DNA of 17,990 bases, from the NCBI GenBank assembly GCA_028694405.1, contig JAQUTM010000028.1:1-17990 (forward strand), in the 5' to 3' direction. Positions 1 to 6,528 of the stretch are shown in pieces. Source of the DNA: Oscillospiraceae bacterium (GTDB taxonomy: Bacteria > Bacillota > Clostridia > Oscillospirales > Ruminococcaceae). Numbering within the stretch: position 1 is the first letter of the stretch; each line of letters begins with the position of its first letter. Made by a program: the position numbers and the translations under genes. The notes under the pieces were generated by a model. It was not told the DNA's origin and did no database searches. It worked only from the letters and a program-made list of their open reading frames with translations.

Positions 1-1166
1 ATATGCGGGGGCTAAAGCACGCGCCGTTTCTACTAATGGAAAGCTGTCCCTCTGCTACTAATTGGCAAAAGGTAAGTAAATTGAAAAGACCGGGCATTTT
101 GCGTGCACAAGGGTTACAAGCTGTAGCACATGGCGCAGACAGTGTACTATATTTTCAAATTAGACAGAGCCAAGGAGGCGCAGAAAAATTTCACGGTGCC
201 GTGATAAACCATTATGGAAAGACCGATACCAGAGTTTTTTGCGAAGTGCAGGAAATAGGTAACATGATGGAAAAACTAGCACAAGTGAAAGGAGCCGTAA
301 CCAATGCAAAGGTTGCCGTGGTATATGATATAGAAAATCGATGGGCGCTGGAACAATCATTAGGGCCAAGAAACAGCGGAATGCCTTACAAAGAAATGGT
401 ATTGAAAACCTACAAAGCTTTGCGTAAATTGGGGTTAGATGTAGAAGTTATTACGCAAAAAGAGCCGCTGGATTCTTACAAATTAGTTGCCGCCCCTATG
501 CTTTATTTAATGCAGAAAAATTATGCAGAAAAATTACGAGAGTTTGTAAAAAGCGGCGGTCAGTTATTTACAACCGTTTGGAGCGGCGTAGTAGACGAAA
601 ATGACCGTTGCTTTTTAGGGGGAACTCCACACAATTTGCTTGATGTATTAGGTTTACGAGAAGAAGAGGTAGATGCACTGTATGAAGAAGAAAGCAATAT
701 GCTTTCTTTTTGCGAAAAAGAAACTTTTGCACAACACATAAAGTCTGCGGCCTTGCAGGATAAATTTATTTGCGATAAGCTTTGTGGCCTGCCTGTAGTT
801 ACTACAGCTACTCCGCTTTTGGCTTATGAGCAGGATTTTTATGCGGGAAAACCTGCCGCAACCGTCAACTGTTGTGGAAAAGGAAAAGCGTGGTATTTAG
901 CGACCAACGCTGAGCAAGCCTGTTTTGACATTTTATTAAAGCAGGCAGTTGCACAGACGGATATTCTTTTGCCTATAAAAGACTTGCCTTTAAATGTATG
1001 TGTAAATCAACGAGAGACCCCAAAGTATCGCTATTTGTTTTTACAAAATTGGGGAGAAGAAAAAACTTTTGTAACACTTCCGGAAGGTGATATTATATAT
1101 TCCGATGCAGAAAACAACGGAGCTTTGCCAAAAGGCGGCGGTGTAGTGCTGCGCATTTCACGATAA
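1..1166 (+). CDS. GH42 beta-galactosidase, 3' part (5' end outside window)
   Basis: This is the C-terminal part of a glycoside hydrolase family 42 beta-galactosidase, which removes terminal beta-galactose from small galactosides inside the cell. The reading frame (first full codon at position 3) is open to the left edge, so the ATG there is probably internal. About 387 residues are visible; the family is usually 650-700 long. The segment FLLMESCPSATNWQ near the start matches the GH42 active-site strand, and its Glu (residue 13 counted from position 3) is the expected nucleophile. It is followed by the conserved stretch with LQAVAHGADSVLYFQ. The middle (from AVVYDIENRWALEQ, about residue 106) is the trimerisation domain, and the end is the small beta-sandwich. 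The stop lies 24 bases before the acetyltransferase gene, so the two are probably co-transcribed. The exact galactoside cannot be told. Confidence 0.93.
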   Translation, partial: MRGLKHAPFLLMESCPSATNWQKVSKLKRPGILRAQGLQAVAHGADSVLYFQIRQSQGGAEKFHGAVINHYGKTDTRVFCEVQEIGNMMEKLAQVKGAVTNAKVAVVYDIENRWALEQSLGPRNSGMPYKEMVLKTYKALRKLGLDVEVITQKEPLDSYKLVAAPMLYLMQKNYAEKLREFVKSGGQLFTTVWSGVVDENDRCFLGGTPHNLLDVLGLREEEVDALYEEESNMLSFCEKETFAQHIKSAALQDKFICDKLCGLPVVTTATPLLAYEQDFYAGKPAATVNCCGKGKAWYLATNAEQACFDILLKQAVAQTDILLPIKDLPLNVCVNQRETPKYRYLFLQNWGEEKTFVTLPEGDIIYSDAENNGALPKGGGVVLRISR

Positions 1167-1190
1167 ACTGCTAAAACCAGGGGGATAAAA

Positions 1191-1793
1191 ATGACAATAC
1201 GAGAAAAAATGCAACAAGGATTGCCTTATACAGATTTGGGAGAAGGGCTGGAAGAGGAAAGAGAAGCATGTAAAGAATTGCTGTATGATTATAATCTAAC
1301 CCGCCCCAAAGAGACAGAACAGCGCACAATGCTTTTACAAAAAATGTTAGGCCAAGTAGGAAAAGACCCTTGGATAGAAATGCCTTTACACATGGCGTAT
1401 GGTAAAAATACTTTTATTGGAGATAACTTTTACGCCAATTTTAATTTAGTAGTTGTAGATGACGAAAAAGTGTATATTGGCAGCCGCGTAATGATTGCAC
1501 CAAACGTTACGATTACTACTACCGGACACCCCGTACACCCACAAAAAAGGGGAGACGGTACCCAATTTTCTTTTTCTGTACACATAGAAGACGATGTATG
1601 GATTGGAAGCAATACAGTAATTTTGCCCGGCGTTACAATAGGTGAGGGGAGTGTAATTGGTGCAGGAAGCGTAGTAACAAAATCCATTCCTCCAAATGTA
1701 GTTGCTGTAGGCGCGCCTTGCCGCGTTTTACGGCCTATTGAAGAACGCGACAAAATTTTTTACTGGAAAGACAAAAAATTTCCTTTAGAATAA
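1191..1793 (+). CDS. LacA/Maa-type sugar O-acetyltransferase
   Basis: A 200-residue acetyl-CoA-dependent O-acetyltransferase of the galactoside/maltose acetyltransferase family (left-handed beta-helix, trimer). It transfers acetyl to a sugar hydroxyl in the cytoplasm. The N-terminal helical cap (residues 1-60, with LPYTDLGEGLEEER) is followed by hexapeptide repeats such as IGDNF, IGSRVMIAPNV and IGSNTVILPGVTIGEGSVIGAGS. His113 in TTTGHPVHP is the expected catalytic base. Length is normal for the family. An AGGGGG ribosome site lies just ahead of the ATG. It follows a GH42 beta-galactosidase gene by 24 bases, the same pairing idea as lacZ-lacA, so a role in detoxifying non-metabolised galactosides is plausible but inferred. 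The substrate cannot be separated between maltose, glucose and galactoside from sequence alone. Confidence 0.92.
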   Translation: MTIREKMQQGLPYTDLGEGLEEEREACKELLYDYNLTRPKETEQRTMLLQKMLGQVGKDPWIEMPLHMAYGKNTFIGDNFYANFNLVVVDDEKVYIGSRVMIAPNVTITTTGHPVHPQKRGDGTQFSFSVHIEDDVWIGSNTVILPGVTIGEGSVIGAGSVVTKSIPPNVVAVGAPCRVLRPIEERDKIFYWKDKKFPLE

Positions 1794-1810
1794 AAACATA
1801 TAAAATAAAT

Positions 1811-1838
1811 ACCGTCTGGCTTAGGCTAGACGGTTTTT
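1811..1838 (+). terminator. Rho-independent terminator after GH42/acetyltransferase unit
   Basis: ACCGTCTGGC and GCTAGACGGT form a 10-bp stem (one G-U pair) with a TTAG loop, followed by TTTTT. It starts 17 bases after the acetyltransferase stop. On the opposite strand the stem is followed by ATTTATTTTA, so it may also serve the convergent amidase gene. Confidence 0.85.
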
Positions 1839-1892
1839 ATTATTTTATATAAAATAAATACTTAAAATTACATAAGTTAAGCATATATATTT

Positions 1893-2762
1893 TTAGGCAA
1901 CAGGGTCTAAAGGTGTGGTGCCAAAATAAGCGCAGATAGCTTCGTAGTAAATACGGGCGGCGCGGGCACACCCTGTTTCTCCCGTCCAGTTTTCCACATC
2001 GTCGTAATTGGTTAAAAAACATTGCTCAGCAAGTACCGCCGGGCAGTTTGGCAGTTCTACAATACCAAAGCTTTTGTCTGAGCGAATTTTGGTGTCGGTG
2101 CTGCTTACAATGCGTTTTCGCTTTCCGCTGTAATACGCAAAGCGAATACCGGTTTCTCCTCTAAGCCTATGGCCTGCTTCACCCATTTTTTGCGCAATAC
2201 ACTGAGCAAATCGCATGGATTCTTCTGCATATACGCGCCCGGGCGGCTTTGGAAAGCACTCAAAGCCGTGAGATTGGCGTGTTTCGGGGTCACAGTTAGC
2301 GTGCACACTTAATAAAAGCGAAGCTTTGCTTTCGGTAGCATTTTTTACGCGGTTGCTGTTTGACAAATCTTCTCCGTTAGCGCGTGTGCGGACAGGCACA
2401 TAGTTGTGATCGTTTTCTAACCAGGTGTACAATGCATCTATGGTGGCTTCACATACTGCCAGTTCTTCAACTATCCCTTCTGCGCCGGTATCCATGCCTC
2501 CGTGGCCTGGGTCTAATGCAACAGTAAAGGGAGGCTGGGTTTGTAAGGGGTAAGGCTGTTCGGGCTGAACAGTAGATTGCAAGTGTGAAAAAGGATTAGG
2601 AAGACACTCCAAACCGATTGGTTCATGGATAATGACGCGATGAATACAAGAAGCAAAAAGGAAACACACGGTACATAAAATGACAACAAACAAAATTTTT
2701 TTACTTGTAGAGCGCATACTATACACTGCGCTGCGCCGGAATAGTTTGGCAATTTTTTTCAT
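1893..2762 (-). CDS. N-acetylmuramoyl-L-alanine amidase (Amidase_3), probable CwlD role
   Basis: A 289-residue zinc amidase of the Amidase_3 family that cleaves the bond between MurNAc and the stem peptide. A basic N-terminus and a hydrophobic segment (about residues 22-38) place the enzyme outside the membrane; the segment ends in FASC, so a lipoprotein is possible, although Phe is a poor lipobox residue. A proline-rich linker (about 62-78) leads to the catalytic domain: DPGHGG (His87), Glu99, SVHAN (His154) and VLAEQCFLTN (Glu246) supply the zinc ligands and catalytic Glu. The ATG overlaps the pdaA stop as ATGA and has no clear ribosome site, so translation is probably coupled to pdaA. In Bacillus subtilis CwlD and PdaA act in sequence to make cortex muramic delta-lactam, and this pairing suggests the same job. 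The sequence is longer and more divergent than B. subtilis CwlD, so the symbol is left blank. Confidence 0.9.
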   Translation of the reverse strand: MKKIAKLFRRSAVYSMRSTSKKILFVVILCTVCFLFASCIHRVIIHEPIGLECLPNPFSHLQSTVQPEQPYPLQTQPPFTVALDPGHGGMDTGAEGIVEELAVCEATIDALYTWLENDHNYVPVRTRANGEDLSNSNRVKNATESKASLLLSVHANCDPETRQSHGFECFPKPPGRVYAEESMRFAQCIAQKMGEAGHRLRGETGIRFAYYSGKRKRIVSSTDTKIRSDKSFGIVELPNCPAVLAEQCFLTNYDDVENWTGETGCARAARIYYEAICAYFGTTPLDPVA

Positions 2763-3583
2763 ACAGTAGGTGCTTTGGGTATAGCACTTAACTCAGATAG
2801 GGTTCCAAAAGTGTAACCCATTTCTTCCCACTCGGTTAATAATTCATCTAAAATAGTGGCATTTGTAGAGCTGGTTGCGTGTAAAAGTACAATAGCACCG
2901 TTGTAGGTACGGGGAATAAGCTTACTAAAAGCCTTTTCTTTAGAAGGCTGATTATCGGGATCCCAGTCTACATGTGCCAAGCTCCAAAATATAGTGGAAT
3001 AACCCATTTCCTGTGCCCATTGTAAATTTTCATCGCTGAATTTACCTTCTGGTGGGCGGTAAAAAGGAGAAATTGCTTTGCCGGTAGTTTCTTCAAACAG
3101 GGTTGAGACTGAATTCAGTTCTTCTTGAAAGTCTTCTTTACTTTTTTGCGTCATGTTGGGGTGGTGATAGGTATGGTTTCCTACTGCATGCCCTTCATCT
3201 ACCATTCGTTTAACCAAGTCAGGACATTCTTTGATATAGGTGCCCACAACAAAAAATGTACCCGGTGCATTATGCTTTTTTAATGCGTCCATAATCAAAG
3301 CTGTATTACCGTTTTCATAGCCTGCATCAAAGGTAAGATATAAACGTTTTTGTGTGGAGTCTCCACAATAAAAAGCGTCGTAAGGCCGCAACTTTTCTGC
3401 AGACAAGTTGGGTACAGGCGGTTGGTTTTTCTCTTGGAAAGAAAGCCCCCATTCGTAATTACTTGCAGCAACTGCCACCGGTGTTGCATTGTGCCAACAA
3501 AGCAATGCGGCGCCTCCTACGGCAATGCACAAAAAAACTGCGGCAGAGCGCTTAAGAAATTTTTTGGAAATGCGAAGTGTCAT
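2759..3583 (-). CDS. pdaA: PdaA-type polysaccharide deacetylase (spore cortex delta-lactam)
   Basis: A 274-residue NodB-fold deacetylase very like B. subtilis PdaA, which de-N-acetylates muramic acid stripped of its peptide and closes the muramic delta-lactam ring of spore cortex. A signal peptide or anchor covers about residues 12-40 and is followed by the PdaA-typical WGLSF (45-49) and YDAFY. Catalytic motifs are TFDAGYENG (Asp86; the usual second Asp of TFDDG is Ala, where B. subtilis PdaA has Asn), HTYHHP (zinc ligands His137 and His141), RPPEG (176-180), DWDP (206-209) and LLH (His235). The ATG is preceded by AGGTGAGG at good spacing. The downstream amidase overlaps by 4 bases. The gene implies that the host sporulates; timing of expression cannot be read because I find no convincing forespore promoter. 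Confidence 0.92.
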   Translation of the reverse strand: MTLRISKKFLKRSAAVFLCIAVGGAALLCWHNATPVAVAASNYEWGLSFQEKNQPPVPNLSAEKLRPYDAFYCGDSTQKRLYLTFDAGYENGNTALIMDALKKHNAPGTFFVVGTYIKECPDLVKRMVDEGHAVGNHTYHHPNMTQKSKEDFQEELNSVSTLFEETTGKAISPFYRPPEGKFSDENLQWAQEMGYSTIFWSLAHVDWDPDNQPSKEKAFSKLIPRTYNGAIVLLHATSSTNATILDELLTEWEEMGYTFGTLSELSAIPKAPTV

Positions 3584-3839
3584 ACAATCCTCACCTACCT
3601 TAAGATAAATCTACTTACAGATAAAACTCTTGGTTTAAGTATATGTGTAAACAGTAAAAAAAATCCTAAAGCCGCGTCAGAAAAAGACTTGGTTTCTTAA
3701 AAACAGCAAAACGTATTTTATATAAAAGCAATTTTAATAAACTTGAAACGTTAATTTCAAGCTCTAAGTAAACCTGATACTTTCAAATGTTTTCAAAGTA
3801 GACATTTAAATGTAACCTCAAAAAACAATGCTTAAAAAG
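3584..3839. other. AT-rich intergenic region upstream of pdaA
   Basis: No credible gene. Reading toward pdaA, it holds an AGGTGAGG ribosome site directly ahead of the start. A 7-bp inverted repeat lies at 3742-3761 (CTTGAAA, 6-base spacer, TTTCAAG), followed by two further TTTCAAA-like words up to about 3798, which could be a regulator site. I looked for sigma-A, sigma-F/G and sigma-E style promoters for pdaA and found none I would defend. Confidence 0.4.
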
Positions 3840-3871
3840 AAAAGACGTAAGGCTTGTACCTTACGTCTTTT
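3840..3871 (-). terminator. luxS terminator
   Basis: A perfect 13-bp inverted repeat, AAAAGACGTAAGG and CCTTACGTCTTTT, separated by 6 bases and placed 6 bases beyond the luxS stop. On the minus strand it is followed by further T residues (TTTTCTTTTT). The symmetrical A/T tracts would let it act on either strand, but only luxS runs into it. Confidence 0.88.
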
Positions 3872-3877
3872 TTAAAT

Positions 3878-4351
3878 TTATTTTTGTGTATGATAATTAT
3901 AGTCTAACATATCGATAGTCCAATTTTTTAAAACTACACGCATATCGGCAGCAACCTGTTTTGCAGCAGGTAAATCATGTTCTTTATAGTTACCACACTC
4001 GCGAGAATATTGTGCACCGGGGATTTGTCCCTCAAAAGCTGCTATAAAAGCAAAGCTTTCCTGTACCAGCGCGATAACGTCAGCTTTTGGCAAGTTTCGT
4101 GTAAGCAAGTAAAATCCTGTTCTACAGCCCATGGGACCAACATAAATAATATGGCTTGCAAAGCGAGAATTGCGTACATAGGTAGCAAATAGATGCTCAA
4201 AGGTATGCAAAGCTGCATTGGCAATGTAGTTGCCGCAATTAGGCCGCACCATACGAATATCGTAGGTAGTAATATCCTCATCTACGCGAGAGACGTACAT
4301 TCCTTTTTGCAAAATATCATGGTCAATGGTGAAACTGGCAATGGCTTTCAT
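3878..4351 (-). CDS. luxS: S-ribosylhomocysteine lyase LuxS
   Basis: A 157-residue LuxS, which splits S-ribosylhomocysteine into homocysteine and DPD, the precursor of autoinducer-2, as part of the activated methyl cycle in the cytoplasm. The metal site is complete: HTFEH gives His49 and His53, and ECGNYKEH gives Cys119. The catalytic Cys76 sits in GPMGCRTGFY. The start SFTIDH (residues 6-11) and the total length match the family. The ATG has only a distant, weak AGAAAG as ribosome site, but the protein start fits homologs well. It lies 74 bases downstream of pyk with its own terminator. No Pfs nucleosidase, metK or methionine gene is nearby, so the gene stands alone here. Confidence 0.96.
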   Translation of the reverse strand: MKAIASFTIDHDILQKGMYVSRVDEDITTYDIRMVRPNCGNYIANAALHTFEHLFATYVRNSRFASHIIYVGPMGCRTGFYLLTRNLPKADVIALVQESFAFIAAFEGQIPGAQYSRECGNYKEHDLPAAKQVAADMRVVLKNWTIDMLDYNYHTQK

Positions 4352-4381
4352 AAAATACGCTCGTACTTTCTATAAACTTGT

Positions 4382-4408
4382 TTTATAAGTGTATAATAAT
4401 TTGCACAA
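4382..4408 (-). promoter_or_regulatory. Possible luxS promoter
   Basis: In the pyk-luxS gap the minus strand reads TTGTGC, 15 bases, TATAAA. The spacer is short for sigma-A and an overlapping alternative (TTGCGT/TATACA) exists, so the assignment is weak. No pyk terminator is visible between the genes, so read-through from pyk is also possible. Confidence 0.3.
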
Positions 4409-4425
4409 AAACGCAATATTAAAAT

Positions 4426-6171
4426 TTAATTGGGCATAGTGCGTACAATGCCTCGCTCGGCATCTACTGTCACAAGTAAACCTTGTTTTAGTTTTTTAGT
4501 TGCGCCGGTGGCACCTACAATAACCGGTTTACCCAAAGTTAAACCTACAATAGCTGCATGGCTGTTACGTCCCGGCTCTTCAGTAATGATGGCAGATGCC
4601 TCGCGCATATGGTCTAATATATCGTTGGAGGTAGCGGGTACTACTAAGATGTCGCCGGGCTTAAATTTAGCGTGTACATCTTCATCGTTTGCACAAATAC
4701 ATAATTTGCCGCTTCCAAAAACTTTGCCAATGCCAACTCCGGAAATTAAAGAATCGCCCACTAAATGTGCTTTAATCATATTGGTAGTACCGCTTATACC
4801 GGCAGGTACCCCGGCGGTGATAACCACCAGGTCTCCATCAGTTAAATAACCTGCCGCGCGTGCTATTTCCACACTTTTATTTATCAACTCATCGGTGGAT
4901 TTTACAATAGGCATCATAAGCGGGTAAACACCCCATGACAGCGCTAAGTGACGATAGATAAACTCGTCAATAACACAGGCAATAATGGGCTCTTCTGGAC
5001 GATATTTGCATATTAAACGACAGGTTTCACCGCTTTTGCTTACGGTAACAATAGCTTTTGCACTTATATCCATAGCTGTGCTGCAAGCGGCATGGGCTAC
5101 GGCGTCGGTAATGCACAAGTGACCGTCAGTTTCACGCTGGCGCAAACGCTTGTTGTAGTTAATATCCGCCTCGGTATGTTGGGCAATGGAGTGCATCGTT
5201 GCCACGGCCTCTACAGGATATTTGCCGGCGGCGGTTTCTCCGCTAAGCATAATGGCACTGGTACCGTCGTAAATTGCATTTGCAACGTCTGTTATTTCAG
5301 CACGCGTGGGACGTGGATTGTTCATCATGCTGTCCAACATTTGCGTGGCCGTAATCACAGGCTTGCCCATGTTGTAGCAATACTGAATAATCTTTTTCTG
5401 AATAGCGGGAATTTCGGCAAAATCAATTTCTACACCCATATCACCGCGGGCAATCATGATACCGTCACTAACACCTAAAATTTCATCTAAATTATCTACG
5501 CCTTCATGGTTTTCAATTTTAGCAATAATTTTAATGTGCTCACATTTGTGTCTGTCTAAAATTTGACGTATTTCCAAAATATCGTGGGCACAGCTTACAA
5601 AGCTGGCAGCAATAAAGTCAAAACCGCTTTTAATGCCAAACACAATATCATCTTTGTCTTTGACACTTAAATAAGGCATACTAAGCTTTACGCCGGGTAC
5701 GTTTACACCTTTGTTGTCTTTAATAGGCCCGCTGTTTTTTACACGGCATACAATATTTTCTTTTTCGAGTCTTTCTACTTCTAAAGCAATTAAGCCGTCG
5801 TCCAGCAAAATGCGTGTGCCGGGGTCTACATCGTTAATTAAACCTTTATAGGTAATAGAACAGATGCTGTTGTCGCCTAAAACTTCGTTGGAGGTAAGAA
5901 TAAATTGCGTACCTGCCTCTAAAAACGCTTTTCCGTCTTTAAAGCTTTTTAAACGCACTTCGGGGCCTTTTGTGTCTAACAAAGCAGCCACAGGTACTTT
6001 TAACTCTGTGCGTATTTTTTGAAGCATTTTTAAACGTGCCAAATGCTCATCATGGTTAGCATGTGAAAAGTTAAAGCGTGCCACATTCATGCCGGCTTTT
6101 ATCATGCTGCGTAATGTATTTTCGTTATCTGTAGAAGGACCAAGGGTACATACAATTTTTGTTTTACGCAT
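4426..6171 (-). CDS. pyk: Pyruvate kinase with C-terminal PEP-utiliser-like domain
   Basis: A 581-residue pyruvate kinase, which makes pyruvate and ATP from phosphoenolpyruvate and ADP in the last step of glycolysis. Conserved elements run in order: KIVCTLGPST (5-14), ARFNFSH (31-37), DTKGPEVR (66-73), DDGLI in the B domain, AKIEN with catalytic Lys218, ARGDMGVE (241-248), the signature around ITATQMLDSM (273-282) and MLSGETAAGKYP (308-319). After the usual C-terminal domain comes the extra mobile domain found in Bacillus and clostridial enzymes (about 480-581), with a phosphohistidine-like motif GRNSHAAIVG (His538); the usual Thr two residues before this His is Asn. The ATG follows AAAGGGGGA at ideal spacing. 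A clear promoter lies just upstream; no terminator is evident downstream. Confidence 0.97.
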   Translation of the reverse strand: MRKTKIVCTLGPSTDNENTLRSMIKAGMNVARFNFSHANHDEHLARLKMLQKIRTELKVPVAALLDTKGPEVRLKSFKDGKAFLEAGTQFILTSNEVLGDNSICSITYKGLINDVDPGTRILLDDGLIALEVERLEKENIVCRVKNSGPIKDNKGVNVPGVKLSMPYLSVKDKDDIVFGIKSGFDFIAASFVSCAHDILEIRQILDRHKCEHIKIIAKIENHEGVDNLDEILGVSDGIMIARGDMGVEIDFAEIPAIQKKIIQYCYNMGKPVITATQMLDSMMNNPRPTRAEITDVANAIYDGTSAIMLSGETAAGKYPVEAVATMHSIAQHTEADINYNKRLRQRETDGHLCITDAVAHAACSTAMDISAKAIVTVSKSGETCRLICKYRPEEPIIACVIDEFIYRHLALSWGVYPLMMPIVKSTDELINKSVEIARAAGYLTDGDLVVITAGVPAGISGTTNMIKAHLVGDSLISGVGIGKVFGSGKLCICANDEDVHAKFKPGDILVVPATSNDILDHMREASAIITEEPGRNSHAAIVGLTLGKPVIVGATGATKKLKQGLLVTVDAERGIVRTMPN

Positions 6172-6217
6172 AGGAAAATCCCCCTTTTATTATCAATGTT
6201 TTATTTTAACCTATCCA

Positions 6218-6245
6218 ATTATACCGCATAAAATTTATGGTTCAA
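6218..6245 (-). promoter_or_regulatory. Sigma-A promoter for pyk
   Basis: The minus strand reads TTGAAC, a 16-base spacer, then a perfect TATAAT. The expected start point is near 6211, giving a leader of about 40 bases before the pyk ATG. Confidence 0.75.
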
Positions 6246-6399
6246 GTATAATTGAGATGTTAAATAATAAACACTTGTTATGCACAGTTTTTTGCAAAAC
6301 TATGCTACAAAATTATCTAAAACGCCTAATAGACTTTTGTCAAATTTATACAAATTTAATCTTTCTAAATTAAAAAAGTAAACAGGTTTCATAAATCTA

Positions 6400-6428
6400 T
6401 TAACAAAATTTCTTTTTTAAGGTATAAT
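6400..6428 (+). promoter_or_regulatory. Sigma-A promoter for deoB
   Basis: TTAACA, an exact 17-base spacer and TATAAT form a near-consensus promoter. The start point should fall near 6435, leaving roughly 95 bases of leader before the ATG at 6529. Confidence 0.8.
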
Positions 6429-6528
6429 GCTTTATATAGTTGTATACGCTGTATTTAAAAGCTTTTTTTCATAAAAATTTTAAATATCTTGCAGCTAAAT
6501 GTGCAACTGTGAAAGATGAGGTAAAAAT

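Larger units (their letters stand above)
6172..6528. other. Divergent pyk/deoB control region
   Basis: A 357-base, very AT-rich gap between divergent genes. It contains the pyk promoter (minus, 6218-6245), the deoB promoter (plus, 6400-6428) and an approximately 95-base deoB leader. The middle, 6246-6399, shows no ORF, stable hairpin or repeat that I can support. The leader has a weak 5-bp hairpin (TTGCA/TGCAA) about 20 bases before the ribosome site, and no match to a purine riboswitch core. Confidence 0.6.

Noticed and set aside
1798..1861. 15-bp direct repeat (ATATAAAATAAATAC) flanking the terminator, and an 18-bp AT-only palindrome at 1840-1857
   Set aside because: Made almost only of A and T, next to a terminator; too simple to be taken as an attachment or insertion site.
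3350..3700. Plus-strand ORF running from inside pdaA into the intergenic region
   Set aside because: Mostly the antisense of the pdaA signal region; no ribosome site and no family resemblance.
5092..5478. 128-codon plus-strand ORF inside pyk
   Set aside because: It is antisense to a highly conserved part of pyruvate kinase, has no ribosome site and its translation has no recognisable domain.
6089..6373. 94-codon plus-strand ORF over the pyk start
   Set aside because: Its first part is antisense to the pyk N-terminus and the rest is AT-rich intergenic translation; it also covers the pyk promoter.
6435..6528. Purine or other riboswitch in the deoB leader
   Set aside because: I could not find a purine aptamer core or a stable multi-stem fold by eye, so only the leader length is reported.
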